A program made the translations under genes and the position numbers. A stretch of DNA of 64,000 nt, taken from NCBI RefSeq assembly GCF_910592395.1, contig NC_088326.1, forward strand, positions 11,971,001 through 12,035,000, given 5' to 3'. Positions 46,601-57,130 of this stretch are shown here, piece after piece. How positions within the stretch are numbered: position 1 is the first letter of the stretch; each line of letters opens with the position of its first letter. The notes beneath the pieces were generated by a model. It ran no database searches. It had not been told where the DNA came from and saw only the letters and a program-made list of their open reading frames with translations. The DNA comes from Lineus longissimus. Lineage: Eukaryota; Nemertea; Pilidiophora; Heteronemertea; Lineidae.

Positions 46601-47586
46601 TTGAATGAGCGGATTTGGGATGAAATGTGAAATTTGTAAGTTCTATTCGTTAGCATATTCTGTTAACACAGAATATGCCATTGTTTTTATCAGCAATCGG
46701 TTCTTGCCACCTTGGAAGCGGCCAACTTACTTACGACTCGGCGGTATTCAATTGTTACTGTGTTTTGCCATTTGCCTTTCCCCATCCACCCTCCTTATCG
46801 ACACTGCACCACCCTCCATCCTATACCCGCTTCTGATCCCTGAGCCCGGTTGCTCAAGCGTTGCGTTATTAGTCCTAATGCTGCTCTTGTAAATGAAATG
46901 TACTATAAGGGGTAACGCTTCGTTGAGCGAAGGCTGGCGTTTGTCTCCAACGTCGATTGAGCAGCCGGGACTAATCTGCTGATATGTGTTTTAGAATGAT
47001 TTGATTTGATGCTATTTCAACATGTAATGTCATGATTTTTCTTAAAACTGTACAAATTGGAATAAGTTGCAGGCGTGGAAAATATGAGAAAGCCAAGATT
47101 TTTAAACATAATAAGCGAAATGTGACACTGTCCGCCGCTTTACCTTCAACAAGCTGCGGTAGGCCATTTCGAATCTAGCGCGCTTATTCCAAGTTTTGAA
47201 TTATTTATATATACTTGCCAAATAAAAGTTGCCAAATCATTAGTCTTTGTCTCCTTTCCTTCGGTCTCTTAGCGTGGATGGGAGACACTCTTGCAAAGTT
47301 AGATTTATGCACTTTAAGCGTCACTTTGCGTCCCGTCTGAATCCAGAATGAGATGACCAACGTGGATGTAAGCAGTTGGTGTTCTGGAACAAGAGACAGG
47401 TTTTCCAAGCCTTACGTGGAGCTCTGCGAACGTCGAGGTATGTAAATGTATTTCAACGACGACTGATTTGAAGAGTTCATGGTTTACTCGATCTGCAGTA
47501 TCGCTCACGGAACTGAATTTACGCAGGACTTTATGATACCGCAGACCATCTTTCATACTTCTTCGTTCGAAGGTTGCGAAATCGGC
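43601..47586 (-). CDS. Unrecognised gene, last three inferred exons
   Basis: Exons 47586-47416, 44043-43993 and 43891-43601 are each open, flanked by AG and GT, and all in phase 0, so they join without a break. The second has a strong acceptor (TTCTTCCCCCTCACAG). The assembled part encodes 170 residues. The first block contains FERRSMKDGLRYHKVLRKF and HTSTFAELH; the last is rich in Tyr, Pro and Gln (YQPYITGWTGTPYQAQTPQ) and ends KVQARK. No domain, signal peptide or membrane segment is recognised. The 5' end is missing; the start may be the Met in RRSMKDG or lie in an exon upstream. Other exons could lie in the 3.4-kb gap, which holds a 48-bp minisatellite and coding-like minus frames near 45497-45718 and 45905-46060. 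Confidence 0.45.
44465..44993. repeat. 48-bp minisatellite, 11 copies
   Basis: The unit is ATTGGACTGTACTGGTAATA plus 28 more bases. Since 48 is a multiple of three it is open on both strands (CTGNRGQSRKMKYIL forward, TDLYYQYSPIYISFF reverse). The very high unit identity and two-strand openness argue for a satellite, not a protein. Confidence 0.92.
45392..45476. repeat. Two adjacent hairpins
   Basis: The first has 8-bp arms, GAGCTGGA / TCCAGCTC. The second has 15-bp perfect arms, AACAATGGGCGATTT / AAATCGCCCATTGTT, around a 25-base loop. Part of the second arm recurs near 47977. Confidence 0.7.
46845..47010 (+). repeat. Dispersed repeat with short inverted ends and TGATT tail
   Basis: The arms CCCGGTTGCTCAA and TTGAGCAGCCGGG flank a body whose segment GCTGGCGTTTGTCTC also occurs near 31580, within about 40 conserved bases. 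The downstream TGATTTGATTTGATG tail suggests a retroposon end. Confidence 0.5.
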
Positions 47587-47745
47587 CTGAATGACATTCT
47601 TTAGCGACAAAGTTCCATTTCTCCCCTTAAAGGAGTTGGCGGCTTTTCACTACAGTATGTTTGTTCTTCTTCTGATTAACCAGTAATAACGTGAACGTGC
47701 TTTGTAAACTTCTTAATAGTATGTAGAATGGGAGGTGACTGGGCA

Positions 47746-47917
47746 GCCGGTGTAACAGTAACAAATGCCCCCCTGGAAAAGTGTCCGGCCCTATTGTATT
47801 CTGCAATATGGTTCTATAGAGACCCTGACCGTCAATAGCTCCGAGATTGAAGCGCATAATAGAATCCTTTGTTTCCCGGGCATTCTATCCTAGGACAATT
47901 GACACGTCTACACTGGC
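47746..47917 (+). mobile_element. Short TIR element, family A, copy 3
   Basis: A 172-bp copy in the same orientation as 543-715, with ends GCCGGTGTAACAG and TACACTGGC. It lies just upstream of the minus-strand gene's known exons. Confidence 0.75.
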
Positions 47918-48218
47918 AGCTCGGTAATATGTTAGAGTCGCCGGACTAATAAGCATTTATCTGGTATCAAGTCGCATAAAAATCGCCCAATATTGTTGAC
48001 CGAGCTTATAAGAGCTAATAAAGATACTCGGCTCTCTATTAAAAATCGTTCCATATCCGCTAGAGAGGATGGGAGACGCGCTGATTGCACACTCATTTCC
48101 TAACTACATACATTTGTATCGTTTAAAATTTCGCAAATAATGATGGGGGTTTCTGATAAGGGCACGCTGGCGTGCAATTACATTTGGAAATTGGGCAATG
48201 TGGGTCAATTACTATCGC

Positions 48219-48225
48219 TATTTAA
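48219..48225 (+). promoter_or_regulatory. TATA box of the secreted cysteine-repeat gene
   Basis: TATTTAA lies 72 bp upstream of the start ATG, with an inverted CCAAT (ATTGG) near 48190. Transcription would start near 48250. Confidence 0.5.
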
Positions 48226-48296
48226 ACGCCTACACTTCATTTTGTTATTCACACTTGATATTTCGAGCTGACCAGACGCGTTTGGACCCTTTGAAG

Positions 48297-49227
48297 ATGA
48301 CCTACACGATTCTTTTACTTGCTTTGATGGCCAGTTGCGTGGGTAAGTAATAATGGTAATAACATTAGGTTCTCATGTAGCACTGTTCCATGTTTCCTGT
48401 TCAAAGAACTTTTGGGATACCATATTATTTCCCCGGTCCCCACAGAAACCAATCATTAAAATTTAGTTAAACTCTGGGTGCACGAAGAGGAGGGGGGGGG
48501 GGGGGGGTAAATCGTGTCGAAGAGGTATTTTGTTGGTTTCGGCATCGCTCGCGAACTATACGATTACGAATGCGAATTCTTTGCTATAAAACTCATTACA
48601 AGAGTTCATATTCGAGGTGGAAACTGGCTACAGCGGTCAAGTCTTATGACAATTTGTTGTTTATGATTGTTGACACAATGCCTTTGGTTTTGGCCTACAT
48701 TTTAGCTCCACCCTCGCGGTTTCGGTGAGACAACCAGAGAATACCTATTGTACCTCAATTCCTTCAACTGTGAAAGGTCTTCCAAAAGCTAAAAAAACCT
48801 TTACGTCTAATGAAGCCTACCATGCACAGCTTATGGAACGGTGTTCCCCGACTAGAAAAATTACCATTTCATAAATTTAATAATTCTCGTTCGTGTCTTT
48901 CATTCTATAGCTGCTGAACGCATCCAGAGAGAAAGGCGATGCCCTCTAGGCATGGTCTACTGCGGACCCGGTGTCCAACCAGAGGAGACAATGGTCGACG
49001 GATGCCCGTCTTATAAATGCCCAGAACTGCAGAGGATTTGTCCACCTAGTATGGTCTATTGCGGGCCTGGTGTCACCCCCGAAAAGGAGATGAAGGATGG
49101 ATGCCCAATTTTCAAGTGTCCCAAGATCAAGCCTTGTCCGCTTAATATGGTTTACTGCGGACCCGACGTCATTCCAATCAGAGAGATGGTTGAAGGATGC
49201 CCCGTTCACAGATGCCCCGCCAATTAG
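48297..49227 (+). CDS. Secreted protein of three cysteine-rich repeats
   Basis: Two coding exons, 48297-48342 and 48911-49227, join in phase 1 (GTAAGT donor, TTCTATAG acceptor). Exon 1 encodes a signal peptide (MTYTILLLALMASCVA). The next residues AAERIQRERR end in a furin-type basic site directly before the first repeat, so a short propeptide is likely. The mature part is three repeats of about 30 residues with the pattern C-P-x(3)-V-Y-C-G-P-x-V-x-P-x(3)-M-x-x-G-C-P-x(3)-C-P, four cysteines each. The GCPxxxC ending recalls antistasin-type protease-inhibitor repeats, but two cysteines of that family are absent, so this is at most a reduced relative. The total is 120 residues. The TAG stop overlaps a second donor (TTAG|GTGAGT), implying a 3' UTR intron to an acceptor at 49562 or 49704, then AATAAA at 49945. 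Function unknown; extracellular inhibitor, matrix or defence peptide are possible. Confidence 0.82.
48491..48507 (+). repeat. Poly(G) run in the intron
   Basis: A run of about 17 G bases follows GAGGA. Similar G or C runs occur near 3927, 19237, 25519 and 33805. Confidence 0.9.
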
Positions 49228-49944
49228 GTGAGTCGTTCATATTTCCTAAACTTAACTTAACAGACAAATTCTGCATCAGCCGTGGTAGTTTTGCTCAGTG
49301 TTTTATCGAGTTGCTTCTTTACTTGGTAAACGGCACATATGTCAGAGTTGGACGCATTTTCATTTCCTTGGGCGTTGACTTCGTTCGGTAATGGAGTGAA
49401 CGCGCGGGGGCTTGCCGTAGCCTTCCTTTTAGTTTCGACCTTCTCTTTGACCAATCACACGTGATCACCGAGAGTCTAATTTAGCCCGTATCCCATACGA
49501 GAATCAATCAATCGCCAATTTTTTCTGATGTGGGTGCTTATATGATGATGATCTATTAACAGGATGCAATGTGTAGAGTCATTCCACGAGAACTCGGCCA
49601 AAATCGGCCCCTCTACGGCAGAGTGCGCTGATTACAAAAAAGACAACTTTTCCCCTATTTTGATCGAGGGTTCGAAACATATTTTCATTTCTATCTTCCA
49701 ACAGGTGCCTAAATACTATGAGACTCTAAGATGACCACGTCACAACAGAGAACTTATTGCCCTAGGGACGCCTGTATCCCAAGACCTGTAAAGCACTCGG
49801 AATTCTCCCATTTTTCGGACTGGAACGAATACGCGCATTTCATGTGTTTAACTGTTCATCAACAATTCACTTGTAATTCGCAATCTCACTAATTGTAACT
49901 CGCAATCTGTTTGTAATTCGAAATTTTGTTGCAAGGTGAATTCA

Positions 49945-49950
49945 AATAAA
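49945..49950 (+). terminator. Poly(A) signal of the secreted cysteine-repeat gene
   Basis: AATAAA lies 718 bp past the stop, or about 240-385 bases in the spliced 3' UTR if the intron at 49228 is used. Confidence 0.5.
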
Positions 49951-50434
49951 ACCAAATAGCATAAAATTACGTCGATGTTGATCTTTCTTCTTTAAATCTG
50001 TTCTTGGTATTATGTCCACTGGTCCTACAAATGTAGTGAGGTAAAGAAACAAAATATATTCTCAAAGCAACAGTTTTTATTTATAGTTAACCTATACAAT
50101 ATACGTGTAACAATAACATGCATTCTGTCAAGGAGCTTTCCCTCGATTCTGCATCCACATATTTTTCATAACGATACATTTATAATGGCGGATTTATCCT
50201 AAAGTTGGAGTCGATTTTCTACAGGAATCGAGTCGAGGTTGCGAGTGTCCTTTTTCAACGGATTGTTATGCAATGTCGATGCAACTCTTTCAAGCACATT
50301 TCTAAAGCTTATTGTTTATAGTGATATGATTTTACCGCCTGCTGTCGTTTTCTAGATGCATTATAAGCCATATCCAAGTTTTGACACCCTGTAAATAGAC
50401 GACCAGTGTAAAACAACGGGGCAACGTCTGACAA

Positions 50435-50600
50435 TCCTTAAACTTCATCAAACATCCAGGAAATACACCTTGGCCTAAATTCCGATTGTTCTTCAGTCTC
50501 GCGAAAGGGTTATCAGGGCACACCTTGATAACAGTGAGCCCCCACGAAACACATTTTATGGTGGGCTTACCGCCTTTAAGTTGCCAGGGAAAATAAACAC
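50435..50600 (-). repeat. Dispersed repeat, family D, copy 4
   Basis: Reverse-orientation copy containing AAAGGGTTATCAGGGCA and CCTTGGCCTAAATTCC. The hairpin part is altered. Confidence 0.7.
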
Positions 50601-51342
50601 AATTATGTAATTTTCGGGGTGATGTTGTATGTTGACCCACCGACATTATTCTATCACAATATTGCAGTGTAACTTAAAATTGTCATGCAAGTGTAAACGA
50701 GATCTATGCACATCAAATGTGCAGCTAGCTAATCATCACTTCGCAAGGTCACCGGGACTGCTTGTCCACTTGGGCAGACTACATTTTGACTAAACTTTGT
50801 TGAAGTGAATCCATGAACTACAGACTCCTAGAGAAGCCACAGTGTCTCATGGAAACACCCGGTGTTACAAAAGAATATTATCAATGGGCTCTACTACCGG
50901 GAGCTAAAGCACTGGTGGTATGTACACTGTAGAAACCCATGACAGAACGTTTCATATCCATTCATGAACAGACGGTTTCTAACCCATTTCAATGTACACA
51001 TTTATCCTCAGTTAAATAATTACTCGTGTGTGACGCTGTGATCTGCGGAAATTTTTTATTTCTCGGAAGGAATTTTGATTAGATTACCGACAGTAACAGT
51101 TGCGGACCCTGCCTGCCCCTACGTAATGGCACCATTTTTGACACTCATTATCAATGAACACACATTATATACAATCACAGCATTTAGGAACACAATTTAT
51201 TAGTTCATGACCCCCTCCCTCACATAACTGAACTTTTCCTACCTTACAATAGAACAGTATACACGTATGCCATGCAGTAAAAAACCAACTGCGCCCTGTT
51301 GGCCGAGTAAGAACTACTATAATATATACAATGTATTAAAAT

Positions 51343-51570
51343 TGGCCGAGTCTATTTGGCAAGCCGCTCGCCGAACAGGCACCTTTTTTTGTCTTGCCAA
51401 ACAGCACTAAAAAGCCACCCTGTTCGGCCAGCCGGGCTTGCCAAACAGGTAAAAAATCTACCCTGTTTGGCGAGCTGGAGACTTCACTTTAATATTAATG
51501 AGTTCGGCTCTCCATTCAGGACAAGAAAAGTCGCTGTTTGGTGAGCCGGGCTTGCCAAGTAGTCACTTCT
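51343..51570 (-). mobile_element. Palindromic repeat element, family E, copy 2
   Basis: Inverted copy of 27746-27983 with the same end (GAAGTGACTACTTGG on the minus strand). It lacks 17 bp of one palindromic unit. Confidence 0.75.
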
Positions 51571-51627
51571 ATTAAAATTACTAAGCCATCTTTCATGTGG
51601 TGAGAACTGGACCGGTCAATCTTAATA

Positions 51628-51753
51628 GGGAGTGTTCGCAAAGCTCGAAACGCCAATGTGAACGCCTATCTCATTGGCCGATCTCCTGATCGCGATGTCG
51701 AGCAATGAGATAGGCGTTCGCGTTCGCGTTTGCGAGGATTTGCGAAATCTCCC
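51628..51753. mobile_element. Palindromic TIR element, family G, copy 2
   Basis: A 126-bp unit with ends GGGAGTGTTCGC and inverted GCGAAATCTCCC, flanked by TA on both sides. The centre holds the inverted pair GAACGCCTATCTCATTG / CAATGAGATAGGCGTTC. Confidence 0.8.
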
Positions 51754-51857
51754 TATTATGTACTTAAACCCGAACGCATTGAAGTTCAAATACAATGGCA
51801 ATGCTGAACCCAACGTCGTGTAGGTATTAACGAAATTAGAAAATTTCAAAGTCAATA

Positions 51858-52220
51858 GCATTCCGCGACGTTACTATTTATAGCTCACAAGGTCATTTGA
51901 ATAAGATATTGATGACGTTTTAGTCACGTGACAGTCGGACATCGACACTTATTTCTATGCATTTGAGCTTATTTCAAAGTCAATTATCTTTGACACTGCA
52001 TTGTTTTTAGCATGAATGATACCATAGAGTCAGAGAGAGAAATATTCAGAACAATTATGTAGTATTTCCAACACTCGGACATGTGCCAGATTGAATCTAA
52101 CTGCCCTGGTTAGAAAGCCTGAATCCATTACGAAACCGCATGTCTGTCCGACGTTGCCTGTAATTCAGCGATGGGGAAATAGAGGGCAGCAGCTGCAGTG
52201 ATGTCATCTTCGCGGAATGC
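51858..52220 (+). mobile_element. TIR element, family B, copy 2 (363 bp)
   Basis: Termini GCATTCCGCG and CGCGGAATGC are perfect inverted repeats with TA on each side. It is inserted in an A/T-rich sequence that resumes as a family C end (AAATTTCAAATTTTTAACGA then ACGGCGTAGG), so it interrupts an older element. Confidence 0.85.
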
Positions 52221-52287
52221 TATTCCAAATTTCAAATTTTTAACGAACGGCGTAGGCTTTAACCACATCGTCTCGTTTTTCTCATTA

Positions 52288-52421
52288 GGGAGGTTGAGAT
52301 AAGGAACTTACCAAGGATCCTTATAAGTATACGGATAGAAATGTACACAAGTCTTACTCTTTCTACAGAGATTAATCAGTACACGTAAGGATCCTTGATA
52401 AGTCGCTGTTCTCAACCTCCC
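52288..52421. mobile_element. Short TIR element with GGGAGGTTGAGA ends
   Basis: A 134-bp unit flanked by TA, with inverted ends GGGAGGTTGAGA and a second inverted pair around AAGGATCCTT. It resembles family G in its GGGAG terminus but not in its body. Confidence 0.8.
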
Positions 52422-53918
52422 TATTAATTTCATGATTTTCCTGATGGCACAAGAATCATCACGTCTCGCAAAATCTCACGATCTCACGTGAGAAGTTTCA
52501 AAAGAGAACCGCTTCGCAGATCCTCATGGTAGAATTGGACACTTCGTCGTCGAAAACAGATCACTGACCGCTGAAAGCAGTCAACAGGCTCGTTATCGAA
52601 TATAGCAAAAGATCTAGAGAAAACAAGTATCCGGTTCTGTTAAAAAGATGTTTTGTTTTCGTGCTTTTTGCAAACACAGGAAGAACTCCATAGGATACGC
52701 ACCAACATTATTACCCTGAATAATTTACCTGAAGGCGGCGAACCCAAAATGTACGACACTACCGCCATTATAGCCTCGTTTTGAAAAGTCACGTGATGTT
52801 TATAATAACATCCTCTCCTTGAAAACCACGTACCGCCATCTCGGTCACGCGTTGAGAAACCAGGTGATGTTGATAATTGAAAACGACGTGCCGCCATTTT
52901 AGTCACGTTTTGAATTACCACGTGATGTATATAATTGCGTCCTCTCCTTGCAAACCACGTGGTGCTATATTGACAAGTTCTGCATTAGTTTACAAGGTGA
53001 TTTGGGCTCTGGTGCCCTCCGTCCGATGTTCGGGGAATGGTATCCCTTTGGTGAGGATCCCGGCTGGGGGCTACCGTGGAGAAGGCTCTGGAAGGCTGAG
53101 AGCATAGACTTGTGGTCGACACCCGGGCTGTGCAACATGTGTACATTTGCCTGGAACGACAGAAATTGAAAAGAATGTTACAATTTTGAGAGGACAAAAA
53201 GAAATACATGTCTTCTAAGTGTTCAAGCTGTTGATCAATGGTTGTTGTTATGGTTTTCCGGGAAATGAAGTACGGAAAAAGCTGAGTAACCTATAGTGTG
53301 GATTTCCCACACTTCTAGATGGCGCTGTTTGCAGCCAGTTTTCAAAGATTGATGCCAGCAGTCTGTACTCTTAGGCAGTGCTGAGAGGAAATAACGTACC
53401 CTTGATATTGTTCAAATATTTGGACACTCAATCAAAAAAGCTATGAGTAGAAGCGGACAAATAATCTATGGCAAAGAGGTAAAAAAGGAACTATTTCGCG
53501 TATCACTTTATATCTAGGTCTCACTGTGTAAATACGACAAATGTCAAAAACTGTGGTTTGCAAAAGCGGTATGTGAATTATACTCTCAAACTGCTTCTGT
53601 TCCCCGGACATGCTTGCAATCAGGACACGCATTCACCGGGTTAACTTCCAACAGTAGTTTAAATCGTTAACACCAGCTAGCGCTGGCACTTGTATACTCG
53701 CGCTGAAGTTGACAGGAATATTGTATATATTATTCTGAGTTTCGAGGACAAAATGTGAGCGTCACACAAACATAATTCAACCATGGCAGAAATACTTGAA
53801 TAACAAAGCAAGTCGATAGCATGGGATGATTCGATATTCAACCTCGTAGCACATCGCGGTCATTCCCATTCAGGCCGCGGGAATGGAATTCCAATCATTC
53901 ATGTCATCTTCTTTCATA

Positions 53919-54017
53919 GGGTTTTTCATGAACAGATCCCAGATCCAATGCAATGATGCAATGGTAATGCGTCTGCCTCGCGAAAGAGAGGTCTAAGCCT
54001 GTTTCAAGAGTTACTGC
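53919..54017 (+). mobile_element. tRNA-derived SINE-like copy, left, lacking box B
   Basis: It contains GCAATGGTAATGCGTCTGCC (box A and anticodon-arm-like). It matches the right copy except for a 13-bp deletion that removes the GGGTTCG box B. It could therefore not be transcribed by Pol III from its own promoter. Confidence 0.65.
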
Positions 54018-54505
54018 CTCGTTACCCTACTGGAACTGTTCAAGTGAGCGTTTAGTGGATGCTTCTTGAAGCCCCAAAAGGTATCTGGGGACCTTTAATG
54101 ATAATCTCAAAATGTTGCGTACTAAAAAATGGCATACACCATGAATAGATCTATTAAGTATTTTATAACTATTATTTAATATCCATTAAGGAGTGTGAAA
54201 ATAAGAAAGAAAAATAGTAGGCCACTTTCCAAAACACCGTAGACACGAACCGAGACCTAGAAAAGACACAAAAAACCAGGCCAAGGAAAAAGAACACTCA
54301 GACTGCCAGATTTCTGATGAATTCTGTTCACCTCTCTGCGGAATGTTTACCATTTTATTTATTAAAAGGCTGGCCTGGTTGTGAAAACCTGTTTTTAGAC
54401 AGGTGTAATTGGTTCGTTTAGATATAGGTCAATAAGGTGCAGGTTGTTCGATTCGAAATGTGGTTTACATATCATTCCGCAAATCAAACAACAAACAATG
54501 AAATC

Positions 54506-54617
54506 GCAATAACTCTTGAAACAGGCTTAGAGACGAACCCGTGACCTCTCTATCGTGAGGCAGATGCACTACCATTGCATCATTACATTGGAGCTGGGAT
54601 CTGTCCATGAAAACCCC
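54506..54617 (-). mobile_element. tRNA-derived SINE-like copy, right, intact boxes
   Basis: On the minus strand GATGCAATGGTAGTGCATC (box A region), TGCCTCACGATAGAGAGG and CACGGGTTCGTCTC (box B) follow in tRNA-like order and spacing. The acceptor stem does not pair, so it is a tRNA-derived repeat and not a tRNA gene. Confidence 0.65.
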
Positions 54618-56337
54618 ATGCGTATTAAGGTTTCACGGGGGCCAGTGTCACCGATGCTCTTCCATGCCTGACTGCACGATAGACCACGACAGCACAGTAT
54701 GTTACTGGTGCAAATCGGTCACTCTGGACCGAAGTGATAAGTGGTATTTTGTCATTCAGCGAACAATAAAAACACAAACGTGGCCCCATTTCGACGGTAA
54801 ATGGGTGGAATGACTATTTGCTCTGTACGGTGATGTATTTATCGTCCCAAACCACTCAACCAGGCACTCGATAAAATAAATTCATTAAAGGCATTTGCTT
54901 GTTCAGAATTTGAAATTTGTATTTGAAGTTGATTTTGAGACAGCCAAGTTATAGTGAACGTTAACTAGGTGATTTCTCTTCAGTTAATTACCTGTTCATA
55001 TGTTAAAGCTAGCGCTTACTCGGAGTTATCTCCTTCATTCAGTACACCAGACTTACCGCCAGGTAATAGCTAACGCTAACAAGGTTTTCTGTTTTTCAGT
55101 TAGACTTAACGCCAAGCAAAAGTTACAACTCGTTGGAACGAGCTGGTGCTGGCCTTTAGATACAATTACATAACATTTAACCTGTAGCTGTTGATATACC
55201 CCGTCATCTTACTATTTTGCGTACGCTCAATGGAATTGATCGCCTATATGCAAATAATTTGGCCAGTGTCTCACTGGGGACGTGTGGATAATTTGACGCT
55301 GAGGACATTACAAGCAAAATGCTTAGAATGCCTCATGCTATCGTATGAATAATTTAGATGTGATTGGACGCTATAGTCCCAGGCACCTGACTATCCTTGA
55401 ATAGTCAGTTTTGGTAATTGATTTTTTTATAATTGCCGGTATTATTTGACGGATATTGAAATAGCTCACCATTAACCCTCGCGCACTTAAAAATCTCAAA
55501 TTGTAACTGGATTTCGGATTGGGGCAGGGGTGCTGACGATTTTGAATCTAGATAAAATGTTCAGGTTATAATTTTTTCTGCCTGTCCACTCATGTGCCAA
55601 GAATGAGAGAGAAATATCCAGAAACAAAATATGGCCGATCCAAGCGACACTTCAAATGACCACAGGATTTCGCTGAAGTGATTTTTTCTGCACTGAGACC
55701 GCTTAAGATCCCTCCTTTAAAGAAACAGTCTATTTCATCAGTTTAAGGCGCATTATTTTCTTCAGCCTCGGTTGTAATGACATAAGGACGAGCTAACACC
55801 TATTTATCTTACCAAGCGTTTGAAATCCTTTACGTGCGTCGAAATAACTCAAAATAACCGTGGGCGTCAACCCCTGCCAGGTGATGAAGGTATTTAGCCA
55901 TTAAACATGGCGCAGCGGATGAAACATAATTAATCATCTTAACTGGTGATAGATCTTGTGATCACGTGTCAGACTTAATTACCATGATTGGCGGGAAATT
56001 GCTAATTCAATCCGTCAATTATTGTCGGTTCAATAATCGGGGCGTCGATGAAAATGTCATGTTCGTGACGTCATCAAGAGCGTCAGGTTGATAGATTTAT
56101 ATGAAATTCATCCGTTCAGCATCGTGGTAAACAATTCCTGGAAATCATCTGTTCACCAAAATGGCGTGCCATGTTCATGAACTATTAGGTATGGTAAAAA
56201 ATAAAATATCATTCGAACCTATTCTCAAAATCGTGGCCAAACACTTTCCATTTTTATGATTTAATGATTGAAAACGTCGGAAAAATACGTCCCTATCACG
56301 ACCAAAGGACTGATATACACACTTCACACAATAAATC

Positions 56338-57130
56338 AACGAAATACCCTAAAAATGATTTGATGAACCAATCCAACACACACTAGAATGAACGAAATAC
56401 CCTAAAACATGATTTGATATACCACCTCCATCACACACTAGAATGAACGAAATACCCTAAAACATGATTTGATATACCACCTCCAACACACACTAGAATG
56501 AACGAAATACCCTAAAACATGATTTGATATACCACCTCCAACACACACTAGAATGAAGGAAATACATTGTACCCTAAAACATGATTTGATATACCACCTC
56601 CAACACAAACTAGAATGAACGAAATACCCTGAAACATTATTTGATATACCACCTCCAACACACACTAGAATGAACGAAATACCCTAAAACATGATTTGAT
56701 ATACCACCTCCAACACACACTAGAATGAACGAAATACCCTAAAACATGATTTGATATACCACCTCCAACACACACTAGAATGAACGAAATACCCTAAAAC
56801 ATGATTTGATATACCACCTCCATCACAAACGAGAATGAACGAAATACCCTAAAACATGATTTGATATACGACCTCCATCACAAACGAGAATGAACGAAAT
56901 ACCCTTAAACATGATTTGATATACCACCTCCAACACAAACTAGAATGAACGAAATACCCTAAAACATGATTTGATATACCATCTCCAACACACACTAGAA
57001 TGAACGAAATACCCTAAAACATGATTTGATATACCACCTCCAACACAAACTAGAATGAACGAAATACCCTAAAACATACCTCCAACACACACTAGAATAA
57101 ACGAAATACCCTAAAACATGATTTAGTATA
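56338..57130. repeat. 55-bp minisatellite, about 14 copies
   Basis: The unit includes ACGAAATACCCTAAAACATG, then GATTTGATATACCACCTCCA and ACACACACTAGAATGA. A few units are shortened. Units vary by single substitutions (for example CATCACAAACGAG in neighbouring units near 56820-56890), which shows local spread of variants. Confidence 0.93.

Noticed and set aside
52948-53169. Trp/Gly-rich frame around RPMFGEWYPFGEDPGW
   Set aside because: It looks somewhat coding but starts in a repeat-like stretch, has no splice evidence and no domain I can name.
56338-57130. CRISPR-like array
   Set aside because: Units are contiguous 55-bp tandem repeats without unique spacers, in a eukaryotic context.
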